Origin: CAITSH01 sp964385505
GTDB taxonomy: Bacteria; Pseudomonadota; Gammaproteobacteria; Burkholderiales; SG8-39
DNA: 26,163 nt
Direction: 5' to 3'
Assembly (NCBI GenBank): GCA_964385505.1
Contig: CAYLPI010000041.1
Coordinates: 1-26,163, forward strand
Shown piece after piece: positions 1-7,840 of this stretch. Position 1 is the stretch's first letter, and each line of letters starts with the position of its first letter. The notes beneath the pieces are model-generated. The model worked only from the letters and a program-made list of their open reading frames with translations, was not told the DNA's origin and made no database searches. Both the position numbers and the translations under genes were made by a program.

Positions 1-2
1 AA

Positions 3-983
3 CTCTCGACACCGACCGCGACCATAGGCATACGCGGCACCGGTGGCGTCATTTCCGTCGGATCTGACGGCTCGACCCTGGTGCAGGGCACCAGCGGTGT
101 GTGGACGCTCACCACCGGCGGCGGTTCGATCGAGGTGCCGGCGGGCAAGGCCGGGGCCGCAAACACGCCGAACCAGGCGCCGCAGCAAACCAGCCAAGGG
201 CCCAATGTACCGGCACCCGCCGGTGGCGGTACCCGGGAGCAACCCAAATTCACCTCCGGCGAGAACCGTAACAGCACCGGCTCGCAGACTATCGTCTCCG
301 CCTTCAAGGGTCTCGCCACCGACTCAGGCTATAACGTCGCCAGTACCGCCGGCAGCACGCCGGCCCTCGCCGCACCCTCAAGCGCGGTCTTCGACAGCGT
401 TGGGCAGATGACTTCCTTTGTGGACGGCTCCACGACCTACGCCACCACTGCAGCGCATGTGGACTTCGCCACCGTGGACGGCACGCTTGCCTGGGGTCGC
501 TGGGCCACCCCGGTCAATGTCAACGGATCACCGCAAAGCTACCCCTCGGGGCTTCATTACGTCGTCGGCCTGCCCACACCGGAAGCCAGCCTGCCCGCCG
601 GCGTGACTTACACCTACAACCTGTTGGGTGCGACCAGGCCGACCATCACTGACGGGAGCGTAGCGGCGGGTACGCTTAGCTCGGCCACGCTTATCGGGAA
701 TTTCAGCACCAACCTGGTGACTGCGGCCTTTGCCGGCAACATCGGCGGCAAGGCCTTTTCAGCATCGGTCAGCGGCATGGGGCTGTCACCCGGCACAGCC
801 AGTTTTTCCGGCTCGGGCTACTACAGTGGCACTCTTGCCAGTTCCTTCGGCTGCACCGGCAATACCTCTGTCAACGGCTTTTTCTCAGGCAGTGGGGCGA
901 CGCATGCCGGATTCACCTACGTACTTCAGGGCACAACGCTCGGCGGCGAGAGCGTCATCGGAGCCGCCGCCCTCAAACGCTGA
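3..983 (+). CDS. FecR-domain surface-type protein with glycine/serine-rich C-terminal barrel-like region (5' partial)
   Basis: The frame is open from base 3, so the N-terminus lies outside the window; 326 codons are visible. The first residues read TPTATIGIRGTGG, the typical core of a FecR domain as found in exported FecR-domain proteins, here without a visible sigma-factor partner. A Gln/Pro/Gly-rich linker follows (roughly residues 55-95). The last ~200 residues are rich in Gly, Ser, Thr and Ala with alternating hydrophobics and end in GAAALKR. That resembles the C-terminal beta-barrel of TbpB-like or Slam-dependent surface proteins, where a GxFxG...AG...Y...GAAAF pattern is common. This suggests an outer-membrane or surface location, but the signal peptide is not visible. 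The GT41 glycosyltransferase gene starts 6 bases after the stop, so the two are probably co-transcribed. FecR is fairly secure; the barrel is inference. Confidence 0.72.
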   Translation, partial: LSTPTATIGIRGTGGVISVGSDGSTLVQGTSGVWTLTTGGGSIEVPAGKAGAANTPNQAPQQTSQGPNVPAPAGGGTREQPKFTSGENRNSTGSQTIVSAFKGLATDSGYNVASTAGSTPALAAPSSAVFDSVGQMTSFVDGSTTYATTAAHVDFATVDGTLAWGRWATPVNVNGSPQSYPSGLHYVVGLPTPEASLPAGVTYTYNLLGATRPTITDGSVAAGTLSSATLIGNFSTNLVTAAFAGNIGGKAFSASVSGMGLSPGTASFSGSGYYSGTLASSFGCTGNTSVNGFFSGSGATHAGFTYVLQGTTLGGESVIGAAALKR

Positions 984-989
984 GGCGGC

Positions 990-3191
990 GTGAGCGCAGC
1001 CCCGATAGCACTGGTCGAAGCTGAGCGGCAGATCGCCGCAGGGCATTTGGCCGAAGCAGAGTCCGCGCTGCGATCCCATTGCGCACGCTACCCCGACGAC
1101 ATGGCGGCCTGGTGCCTGCTGGGCGCCTGCCGGCACCGCAGCGGCGCACTGCTGCCTGCCCTCGAAGCGTTTGCGCAGGTGCAGATACTGGACCCCGACC
1201 ATCCGCAGGCCGCGCTGGCTGAAGTGGCGATCCTGTCACAGTCCGGCCGGCACGACGCAGCCCTGGCGCGCACCCGCGCCTGGCTGGGCCGTCATCCCGA
1301 TGACGCGCAAATGCACTTCAGCGCCGGCCTCGTCCTGCAGCAACAATCCGACTTCGCCGCCGCGCTGCAAGCCTACGATCGCGCGCTGGAACTGTCCCCC
1401 GCACATGCCGCCGCCCTGCAAAATCGCGGCATTGTACTGACGCAACTCGGCCGCCCGGCCGACGTGCTCGCCAACAACCTGCGCTTTGTCGCCGCCTGTC
1501 CACAGTCCGTCGATGCGCATTTCAATCTCGCCAAATCCTGCCTCGCCACCGGCCGTTACGAAGATGCGGTACGCGCCGCCGAGGGCGCACTGGCGCTGGA
1601 CCCTGCGCACGCGGCTTCGCGACTGGACCGCGGCTACGCGCTCGCCTCGCTCGCACGCTTTGACGAAGCGCAACGCGACATAGACGCTGCGCTGGCCGGC
1701 GACGACGGCCGCTTGCGCGCGCGCTTTGCCAAATGGGCCGACAGCGCCGGCTTTTACGATCCGCGCGAACTGCGCGACGTGTTGCGCGCCGAAGACCTGT
1801 ACGTGCTGTCCGGCTATCAGCGCGCCGGACAATGCGACTGGAGCGGCTATGAGGCCTATGTCGCGCGCTGCGCGGCGCTGATCGACGAGGCGCCGGCCGG
1901 CGCGATGCAGTCGATCAGCCTCGGCTTCAACCTGCTCAACCTGCCCATTGCCGCGAGCGCACAGCGCAGGCTTGCCGATCGCATTGCCGCCGGCACCAGC
2001 AGGCATGCGACCGGCCTGCGGCGCCCCGAACGCAAGCAGGCGCGGCAGGGCGCCAGGCTGCGCATCGGCTATTTGTCGTCGGACTTCAGGCGTCACCCGA
2101 CCTCCCGCCTGACCATGCAAATCTACGCCCTGCACGACCGCAGGCGCATTGAAGTATTCGCCTACGCGCTGCAACCGGATGACGGCAGCGTGTATTTCCA
2201 GACCATCAAACGCGGCTGCGACCGTTTTACCGACGTAGAGGCACTCTCCAGCGAGGCCATCGCGGCGCGCATCGCCGACGATGGCATCGACATCCTCGTT
2301 GACCTCAATGGCTACGGCCGCGACGGCTGCAGCGAAGTCTTCGCGCTCAGACCCGCGCCGATACAGGTCGGCTATGCGGCGTATCCGGCCACGCTGGGCG
2401 GCGACCTGCTCGACTACGTCATCGCCGACCACGCGGTCATACCGCCGTCGTCGGAGACCTTGTACGCCGAAAAAATCGTGCGCCTGCCGCACTGCTATGT
2501 GCCAACCAGCCTGCGCCGCCTGAGTGCAACACCAACGCCAACACCGACGCCGTCGCGCCGCGAGGCCGGCCTGCCCGAACAGGGCCTGGTATTCTGCGCC
2601 TTCAACCGCCACGAAAAAATCGGCCCGCAAATTTTCGCAGTGTGGATGCGCATACTCGCGCGCGTGTCCGGCAGCGTGCTATGGCTGCAGGCCGGCCCGG
2701 GTGAGGCCAACCTGCAACACCATGCCGCGGCCGCCGGCATCGCGCCCGCGCGCCTGGTATTCGCACCCATCGTCGAAACCGCGGCCTACGTCGCCAGACT
2801 GCGGCTCGCCGATCTTTATCTCGACACCCTGCAATGGAACACCCACACCCAGGGCACCGACGCGCTGTGGGCCGGCGTGCCCATCATCACCTGCCCCGGC
2901 GAGCATTGGGTTTCGCGCCTCGCCTCGGGCCTGCTGCGCGCCATCGGCCTTGAGGACTGTATTGTCGCCGACCTCGTTCAATACGAAGCACTTGCCTGCG
3001 AACTCGCCACGCAACCGGACAAGCTGGACGAACTCAAGGCGCGGCTGGCACGCAATCGCACCACCCATCCCCTTTTCGATACCGAGCGCGTGGTGCGCGA
3101 CCTCGACGCCGCCTACCTCGAAATGTGGCGTATCCATACCTCGGGCGCGGCACCGCGCAGTTTTGACGTACAGGAGGGCACGCCCGCCTGA
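990..3191 (+). CDS. TPR repeat / O-GlcNAc transferase-like (SPINDLY, GT41) glycosyltransferase
   Basis: A 733-residue protein starting at GTG 990, directly after the FecR gene. Residues ~1-270 are helical TPR-type repeats (for example the ALQAYDRALELSPAHAAALQ unit). The rest is the two-lobed GT41 catalytic region. GYLSSDFRRHPTS (from ~360) carries the family's N-lobe histidine (H369). FNRHEKIGPQIFAVW carries the lysine expected to contact the nucleotide (K543). NTHTQGTDALWAG (617-629) carries the conserved His and Asp of the donor site. A short Thr-Pro repeat near residue 515 looks like a hinge. The family transfers a sugar, classically GlcNAc from UDP-GlcNAc, to Ser/Thr of proteins; bacterial substrates are mostly unknown. 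The adjacent Ser/Thr-rich surface-type protein is the obvious candidate target. Family confidence is high; donor and substrate are inferred. Confidence 0.9.
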   Translation: MSAAPIALVEAERQIAAGHLAEAESALRSHCARYPDDMAAWCLLGACRHRSGALLPALEAFAQVQILDPDHPQAALAEVAILSQSGRHDAALARTRAWLGRHPDDAQMHFSAGLVLQQQSDFAAALQAYDRALELSPAHAAALQNRGIVLTQLGRPADVLANNLRFVAACPQSVDAHFNLAKSCLATGRYEDAVRAAEGALALDPAHAASRLDRGYALASLARFDEAQRDIDAALAGDDGRLRARFAKWADSAGFYDPRELRDVLRAEDLYVLSGYQRAGQCDWSGYEAYVARCAALIDEAPAGAMQSISLGFNLLNLPIAASAQRRLADRIAAGTSRHATGLRRPERKQARQGARLRIGYLSSDFRRHPTSRLTMQIYALHDRRRIEVFAYALQPDDGSVYFQTIKRGCDRFTDVEALSSEAIAARIADDGIDILVDLNGYGRDGCSEVFALRPAPIQVGYAAYPATLGGDLLDYVIADHAVIPPSSETLYAEKIVRLPHCYVPTSLRRLSATPTPTPTPSRREAGLPEQGLVFCAFNRHEKIGPQIFAVWMRILARVSGSVLWLQAGPGEANLQHHAAAAGIAPARLVFAPIVETAAYVARLRLADLYLDTLQWNTHTQGTDALWAGVPIITCPGEHWVSRLASGLLRAIGLEDCIVADLVQYEALACELATQPDKLDELKARLARNRTTHPLFDTERVVRDLDAAYLEMWRIHTSGAAPRSFDVQEGTPA

Positions 3192-3211
3192 TCGCGGGCG
3201 CCAGGGCCACT

Positions 3212-3246
3212 GGCTGTAAATGCCCGCCAGTCGGCCATCTCCAGCC
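3212..3246. repeat. Palindromic dispersed repeat, copy A
   Basis: A 35-base imperfect palindrome 21 bases after the GT41 stop. Outer arms ggctgtaaatg and catctccagcc pair with 9 of 11 matches, and an inner actggc/gccagt-type pairing is also possible. It differs from copy C (15667-15701) at about six positions. It probably forms a hairpin at the 3' end of the transcript, but no T-run follows, so it is not a classical intrinsic terminator. Confidence 0.6.
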
Positions 3247-3285
3247 ATCACCCCGCTTATTCTCCATACGGCTACAATGCTTCGC

Positions 3286-3687
3286 ATGAACGACATCTCA
3301 CTACCCAGAGACAAGGAAGCGGTGCTGCGCGTGGTGCCGATGCCGGCCGATGCCAACCAGCACGGCGACATTTTCGGCGGCTGGATCATGTCGCAGGTGG
3401 ATATCGCCGGCGGTGTGCTGGCGGCGCGGCGCGCACGCGGCCGCGTCGCCACCGTCGCCGTCAACGCCTTTACCTTCAAGCAGCCGGTGCTGATCGGCGA
3501 CGTGGTGAGTTTTTACGCCGACATCGTGCGTGTCGGCAACACCTCCATCACCGTCAATGTCGAAGTCTATGCGCAGCGCAATCCCTCGGACCTGGAAACG
3601 GTGAAGGTGACCGAAGCGACACTCACCTACGTTGCCACGGGCAACGACCGCAAACCGCGTCCGGTCCCCTCCGACGCGTCCTCCTGA
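3286..3687 (+). CDS. yciA: YciA-type acyl-CoA thioesterase (hotdog fold)
   Basis: A 133-residue hotdog-fold protein that hydrolyses acyl-CoA thioesters to free acid and CoA in the cytoplasm. The signature ADANQHGDIFGGWIMSQVD (residues ~16-34) is the YciA-type N..GDIFGGW..S..D block with its active-site acidic residues. AFTFKQPVLIGDVVSFYA is the conserved second half of the hotdog helix/strand region. The length is normal for the family. I chose ATG 3286 because MNDISLPR leads straight into the domain; an ATG at 3277 in frame is also possible. The following dehydrogenase begins within ~25 bases, or overlaps if its upstream TTG is used, so the two are likely co-transcribed. Substrate chain length cannot be read from sequence. 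Confidence 0.88.
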   Translation: MNDISLPRDKEAVLRVVPMPADANQHGDIFGGWIMSQVDIAGGVLAARRARGRVATVAVNAFTFKQPVLIGDVVSFYADIVRVGNTSITVNVEVYAQRNPSDLETVKVTEATLTYVATGNDRKPRPVPSDASS

Positions 3688-3709
3688 CCCCGCCTCGGAC
3701 AATCTCCCC

Positions 3710-4558
3710 TTGCAGCAACTCGAGGACAAAGTCGCCGTCATTACCGGCGCAGCCGGTGCACTGGGCAGTGCCCTTGCCCGGCAGTGCGCAGCCCGGGGCA
3801 TGCGTCTTGCGATCACCGATATCGATGCCAGCGCCCTCGCCGCGACGGAGCGCGCACTCAAGGCCGGCGGTGCACAAGTGGTGTCGCTCGCCGCAGACGT
3901 ATCGCAACTCCAGGACATCAGGGCACTCGCAGAATTGACGCTGTCGGCCTGGGGCGCGGCGCACCTCATCTGCAACAACGCGGGCGTTGCGACCACCGGT
4001 CCGGTGTGGGAGGCCACCGGCGCCGACTGGGATTGGGTGCTCGGCGTCAACCTGCGGGGCGTCATCCACGGCGTGCAGGTGTTCACGCCGCTGCTGCTGG
4101 CGCAAAACGAGGGGCATATCGTCAACACGGCCTCGGTGGCCGGACTGATTTCACCGCCCGGCCTCGGCGCCTACGCCGTATCAAAGCATGCGGTCGTGGC
4201 ACTGTCCGAATGCCTGCACCATGACTTGCTGCAGAAAAAAAGCGCGGTGCGCTGCTCGGTCGTGTGTCCGGCATATTTTCCCAGCGGCATCGCCGATGCC
4301 GAACGCAACCGTCCGGCCCGGCTGCAGGCCGAAGACGGCAAGAGTCTGCAACGTCAGGCGCAGGAGGCGGGCTTGCGCCGCGCCGTGCAGTCAGGCCGCA
4401 TGTCTGCGGAAGACATCGCCGACATGACACTGCAGGCCATACTGGAAGAGCGTTTCTGGGTGCTGACGCACCCGAACATCCTCGGCGCCGTGCGCGCTCG
4501 CATGGAGGACGTGCTTGAAGGGCGCAACCCCACCGATCCGCTTGAAGTGAAGGGCTGA
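3710..4558 (+). CDS. Short-chain dehydrogenase/reductase (SDR family)
   Basis: About 282 residues. TGAAGALGSALA near the N-terminus is the TGxxxGxG nucleotide-binding motif. NNAG (about residues 88-91) is the conserved structural motif, and the catalytic Ser and Tyr-x-x-x-Lys are in NTASVAG and YAVSKHA. It is a classical NAD(P)-dependent oxidoreductase; the substrate is unknown. The start is uncertain because no ATG lies before the Rossmann motif. TTG 3710 gives MQQLEDKVAVITG, the usual distance to the motif and a 22-base gap after the thioesterase. TTG 3632 would overlap that gene by 56 bases. Pairing with an acyl-CoA thioesterase and the acyl-CoA genes beyond it suggests a role in acyl-CoA or fatty-acid metabolism, but that is contextual. 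Confidence 0.87.
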   Translation: MQQLEDKVAVITGAAGALGSALARQCAARGMRLAITDIDASALAATERALKAGGAQVVSLAADVSQLQDIRALAELTLSAWGAAHLICNNAGVATTGPVWEATGADWDWVLGVNLRGVIHGVQVFTPLLLAQNEGHIVNTASVAGLISPPGLGAYAVSKHAVVALSECLHHDLLQKKSAVRCSVVCPAYFPSGIADAERNRPARLQAEDGKSLQRQAQEAGLRRAVQSGRMSAEDIADMTLQAILEERFWVLTHPNILGAVRARMEDVLEGRNPTDPLEVKG

Positions 4559-4575
4559 CCGGCCATTCTGCGGAT

Positions 4576-4613
4576 GGCGCCGGCATTCCCGCTTTCGCGG
4601 GAATGCCGGCGCC
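4576..4613. repeat. Perfect 17-bp inverted repeat between convergent genes (REP-like core)
   Basis: Arms 4576-4592 and 4597-4613 are perfect reverse complements (17 bp) around a TTTC loop. It sits between the converging SDR and GST genes and could act as a bidirectional terminator, although neither side has a T-run. Its core, attcccgctttcgcgggaat, differs by one base pair per arm from the right hairpin of the element at 10791-10868. It therefore appears to be a solitary copy of the same repeat family with longer arms. Confidence 0.75.
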
Positions 4614-4652
4614 TCCTAAAAAACCGAACTTTTACGATACGCGACGACCGCT

Positions 4653-5312
4653 TTAAACCGGCTTTGCGCGCGCCGCGATCATCGCAGTTTCCGCCACTTT
4701 GCGGTCTTCATTGGTCTTTTTTACGGCCGGGTGCTGTCCCAGCATTTTCCGGTAGTCGCGCAGCGGCGCAATGCCCGCGAACAGGTCGATACCGTAGATT
4801 TTTTCCGCCGCAATCGACACCGGGGCGAGGTGCGCCGCCGCGGCGCAATCGGCATGAGTGAAATCCGCGCCGGCGATATAGGGGGAAAATTTCGCCCGCG
4901 CCGCCAGCGCCTGCGCGCCGCGCTCGAGTTCGGCCTTCGCTTCGTCACGTGTTTGCTGCGACACGCTACCGCCGAAAAACGCCTCGCGGTAGAGGCGCCG
5001 CGCCGGCAGTTCGAGATAAAGCTCGATGATTTCTATCAGCTCGCGGCAGTGCGCGCGCGCCATCGCCGCGGCCGGATATAGCGCGGGTTGCGGATACGAA
5101 TCTTCAAGATATTCGACGATGGCCTGCGATTCGGCTATCAGCACGCCATCGACATCCAGAAACGGTATCTTGCGCGCCGGCGAAGCCTGCAGGCGCAGCG
5201 AGTCGTGCGACACGCCGACATATTCCTCCTCGAAGGCGATACCTTTGGCGAGCAAGGCGATCTTGACCTTGTTGTAATAATTACTGACGCCGAATCCGCA
5301 TAATTTCAACAT
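4653..5312 (-). CDS. Glutathione S-transferase family protein
   Basis: 219 residues, the standard GST length. The N-terminal thioredoxin-like half begins MLKLCGFGVSNYYNKVKIAL and contains KIPFLDVDG (the cis-Pro loop) and ESQAIVEYLED (the Glu-Ser that binds the gamma-glutamyl part of glutathione). The C-terminal half is all-helical, with ADFTHADCAAAAHL matching the conserved N-capping box region (usually ...SlADi..a..l). It probably conjugates or isomerises an electrophile using glutathione in the cytoplasm. It lies 10 bases downstream of the acyl-CoA dehydrogenase on the same strand and is likely in its operon, where it could clear reactive enoyl or aldehyde products. That last point is inference. 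Confidence 0.88.
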   Translation of the reverse strand: MLKLCGFGVSNYYNKVKIALLAKGIAFEEEYVGVSHDSLRLQASPARKIPFLDVDGVLIAESQAIVEYLEDSYPQPALYPAAAMARAHCRELIEIIELYLELPARRLYREAFFGGSVSQQTRDEAKAELERGAQALAARAKFSPYIAGADFTHADCAAAAHLAPVSIAAEKIYGIDLFAGIAPLRDYRKMLGQHPAVKKTNEDRKVAETAMIAARAKPV

Positions 5313-5322
5313 CTGCGTGTCC

Positions 5323-6525
5323 TCAGGGGTACTTTGCCAGTTCCAACCGTCCGATCTGATTGCGGTGCACCTCGTCGGGGCCGTCGGCGAAGCGCAGCGT
5401 GCGCGCGCTCTGGTAGGCGTCGGCGAGCGGAAAATCCTCCGACAGGCCGCCCGCGCCGTGCGCCTGGATCGCCCAGTCGATGACCTTGCAGGCCATCAGC
5501 GGCGCCGCCACCTTGATCATCGCAATCTCGGTCTTGGCGTGCTTGTTGCCCACCTTGTCCATCATGTAGGCGGCCTTCAGCGTCAACAGCCGCGCCTGGT
5601 CGATCATGATACGCGACTCGGCGATACGCTCGAGGGTCACGGTCTGTTCGGACACCGGCTTGCCGAATGCAACGCGCGACTTGACGCGCTTGCACATGTA
5701 CTCGAGCGCGCGCTCGGCGAGGCCGGTCAGGCGCATGCAATGGTGGATGCGCCCGGGCCCGAGGCGGCCCTGCGCAATCTCGAAGCCGCGACCCTCCCCG
5801 AGCAGGATGTTGGCCACCGGCACGCGCACGTTCTCGAACACCATTTCGCCGTGGCCCTGCGGGGCGTCGTCGTAACCGAACACCGTCAGCGGGCGTACTA
5901 TTGTCACGCCATGCGTGTCGCGCGGCACCAGCACCATGGACTGCTGCTGGTAGCGGTTGGCGTTGGCCGGGTCGGTCTTGCCCATGACGATGAAAATCGC
6001 GCAGCGCGGATCGGGCGCGTTGGTGATCCACCACTTGCGGCCGTTGATGACGTAATCGGCGCCGTCGCGCTCTATGCTCAACTGGATGTTGGTGGCGTCG
6101 CTGGAGGCGACATCGGGCTCGGTCATTGCAAAAGCCGAGCGGATTTTGCCCTCGAGCAGCGGCAACAGCCATTGTTCCTGTTGCTCCGGCGTGGCGTAAC
6201 GCAGCAGCGTTTCCATGTTGCCGGTGTCGGGCGCATTGCAGTTGAAGGCCTCCGGCGCCCACGGCACGCGACCCATGATTTCGCACAGCGGCGCGTACTC
6301 GAGATTGGTCAGTTCGCCGCCGTGGTCCCTTGGCCGCCACAGGTTCCACAAGCCGGCAGCGCGCGCCCTCGCCTTCAACTCGACCATGATCGCCGGCACC
6401 TGCCAGCGGTCGCCCTCATTCACCTGGTGGTGGAAGGTCTTTTCATTGGGATAGATGTTCTCTTCCATGAAGCCCTGCAGCTTTTTCTGCAGCGCCTTGA
6501 CCTTGTCCGAGTACTCGAAGTCCAT
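5323..6525 (-). CDS. Acyl-CoA dehydrogenase family protein (ACAD10/11- / LvaC-like subgroup)
   Basis: 400 residues with the full three-domain ACAD fold. FAMTEPDVASSDATNI is the FAD/substrate-binding signature, followed by GRKWWITNAPDPRCAIFIVMG. The C-terminal helix bundle ends in RTLRFADGPDEVHRNQIG. At the position where many ACADs have the catalytic Glu (YEGT), this protein reads A-D-G-P, so Asp is the likely base, as aligned by eye. The start at ATG 6525 is preceded by AAGGAAG about 8 bases upstream; longer in-frame starts have no such site. It lies 37 bases after the phosphotransferase-like kinase gene, an arrangement equivalent to the two halves of animal ACAD10/11. It oxidises acyl-CoA to enoyl-CoA, or possibly processes a phosphorylated hydroxyacyl-CoA. 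Confidence 0.9.
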   Translation of the reverse strand: MDFEYSDKVKALQKKLQGFMEENIYPNEKTFHHQVNEGDRWQVPAIMVELKARARAAGLWNLWRPRDHGGELTNLEYAPLCEIMGRVPWAPEAFNCNAPDTGNMETLLRYATPEQQEQWLLPLLEGKIRSAFAMTEPDVASSDATNIQLSIERDGADYVINGRKWWITNAPDPRCAIFIVMGKTDPANANRYQQQSMVLVPRDTHGVTIVRPLTVFGYDDAPQGHGEMVFENVRVPVANILLGEGRGFEIAQGRLGPGRIHHCMRLTGLAERALEYMCKRVKSRVAFGKPVSEQTVTLERIAESRIMIDQARLLTLKAAYMMDKVGNKHAKTEIAMIKVAAPLMACKVIDWAIQAHGAGGLSEDFPLADAYQSARTLRFADGPDEVHRNQIGRLELAKYP

Positions 6526-6549
6526 TGCGTTCTTCCTTTGTGCTGAAAC

Positions 6550-6571
6550 GATTATTTGTTGATTATTTGTT
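6550..6571. repeat. 11-bp tandem duplication spanning a stop codon
   Basis: The unit gattatttgtt occurs twice head to tail (6550-6560 and 6561-6571). The right copy contains the stop codon (6563-6565) and last codons of the minus-strand kinase gene; the left copy lies in the short spacer before the acyl-CoA dehydrogenase. It is AT-rich against a GC-rich background and probably arose by slippage. Confidence 0.8.
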
Positions 6572-7636
6572 ATTGGCGCGGTCCGACCGGCCGGCAAAGC
6601 GCCAGCCGATTTCCGCCAGTGGCCTGGCGCGCTTGCCGGCATCGAGCGCCTGCTGGCTGGATGCGATGCCCTCGAGCGCACGCTTCATCACGCCCTGCAA
6701 AATGGCGGCGATGCGAAACAGGTTGTAGGCAAGATAAAAATCCCAGTTAGCGATGCCCTCGCGCCCGGTGCGGCGGCAGTATTGTGCGATATAGGCCTGC
6801 TCCAACGGAATGCCCAGCGCCGCGATGTCGAGGCCGCCGATGCCGCGAAAATCCTCGGGCGGGATATGCCAGCCCATGCAGTTGTACGAAAAATCCGCCA
6901 GCGGATGACCCAGTGTCGACAACTCCCAGTCGAGTATGGCGACGACACGCGGTTCGGTGGCATGGAAAATCAGGTTGTCCATGCGGTAGTCGCCGTGCAC
7001 CACCGTGGTTTCGTCGCCGGCCGGGATGTGTTGCGGCAACCACGCGATGAGGTCGTTCATGGCCTGTATTTTTTCGGTTTCCGAGGCCTGGTACTGCCGC
7101 GTCCAGCGCCCGATCTGGCGCGAAAAATAATTGCCCGGCTTGCCGAAGTCGGCCAGCCCCGCCGCGCTGTAGTCAACGGCGTGCAGCGCGGCGATGACGC
7201 GGTTCATTTCATCGTAAATCGCCGCGCGACCTGCGCTGTCCATGCCCGGCAGGGCCTGGTCCCACAGCACGCGGCCCTCGACGCAGTCCATGATGTAAAA
7301 GGCGCGGCCGATAATGTCCTCGTCATTGCACAGCGCCAGCATGCCCGGTACCGGGATGCCGCTGCGCCCGAGCGCGCCCATCACGCGGTACTCGCGTTCA
7401 ATGGCATGGGCCGAGGGCAGCAGCCTCGCCGCCGGGCCCGGCTTGGAGCGCATCACATAACGCCGCCCGCCGGCCTCCAGCCTGTAGGTCGGGTTGGACT
7501 GCCCGCCCTTGAACTGCTCGATGGCCAGCGTCCCGGCAAAGCCCTCTATGTTTTTTTGCAGCCAGGCGGACAGCGCCGCGGCATCAAAGCTGTGCCGTTC
7601 CGCGACCGGCATGGTGCCGCTGAATTGCTCGCTCAT
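6563..7636 (-). CDS. Phosphotransferase family protein (aminoglycoside-phosphotransferase fold, ACAD10/11 N-domain- or LvaA-like)
   Basis: 357 residues with a protein-kinase-like fold. VVHGDYRMDNLIF (residues ~212-224) is the catalytic loop with the base Asp and metal-binding Asn. ILDWELSTLGHPLADF (~233-248) is the metal-binding loop. FKGGQSNPTYRL near residue 43 is the nucleotide loop, and YVMRSKP supplies the ATP-binding lysine region. This subgroup is not an antibiotic-resistance enzyme. Close relatives are the N-terminal domain of human ACAD10/11 and LvaA of Pseudomonas, which phosphorylates 4-hydroxyacyl-CoA. Its position immediately upstream of an acyl-CoA dehydrogenase fits that role. 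ATG 7636 is preceded by a purine-rich stretch (agaggaag). Fold certain, substrate inferred. Confidence 0.9.
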   Translation of the reverse strand: MSEQFSGTMPVAERHSFDAAALSAWLQKNIEGFAGTLAIEQFKGGQSNPTYRLEAGGRRYVMRSKPGPAARLLPSAHAIEREYRVMGALGRSGIPVPGMLALCNDEDIIGRAFYIMDCVEGRVLWDQALPGMDSAGRAAIYDEMNRVIAALHAVDYSAAGLADFGKPGNYFSRQIGRWTRQYQASETEKIQAMNDLIAWLPQHIPAGDETTVVHGDYRMDNLIFHATEPRVVAILDWELSTLGHPLADFSYNCMGWHIPPEDFRGIGGLDIAALGIPLEQAYIAQYCRRTGREGIANWDFYLAYNLFRIAAILQGVMKRALEGIASSQQALDAGKRARPLAEIGWRFAGRSDRANNK

Positions 7637-7840
7637 GGCGAGTCTTCCTCTCTTTGTCTTGGCGTTTTATTCTCGCGACCTCATTGCCGCGAAACCTGCC
7701 CCGGTCTGCCGCGACCCGCGCGCTGCACCGGCACTGCGCCGGCACTAGACCGGAACTGCAATCAGTGTTTTGGATTTTAAACGCAAACGTCCACGGGTCG
7801 GCGTTTTCAGCCCGATGAAAGGGGGAAGACCGCGCGCGCC

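Noticed and set aside
1236..2630. Long minus-strand open frame (464 codons) antisense to the GT41 gene
   Set aside because: Composition is Val/Ala/Gly/Arg-rich without any domain pattern, and the plus strand encodes a clear GT41 protein with conserved motifs. Such antisense frames are expected in GC-rich DNA.
3301..4128. Minus-strand frames opposite the thioesterase and SDR genes
   Set aside because: Plus-strand products have complete motifs; the antisense frames have none.
4576..4613. Calling the perfect hairpin a standard Rho-independent terminator
   Set aside because: No T-run follows on either strand; the shared core with the 10791-10868 element makes a repeat-family copy the better label, though it may still terminate transcription.
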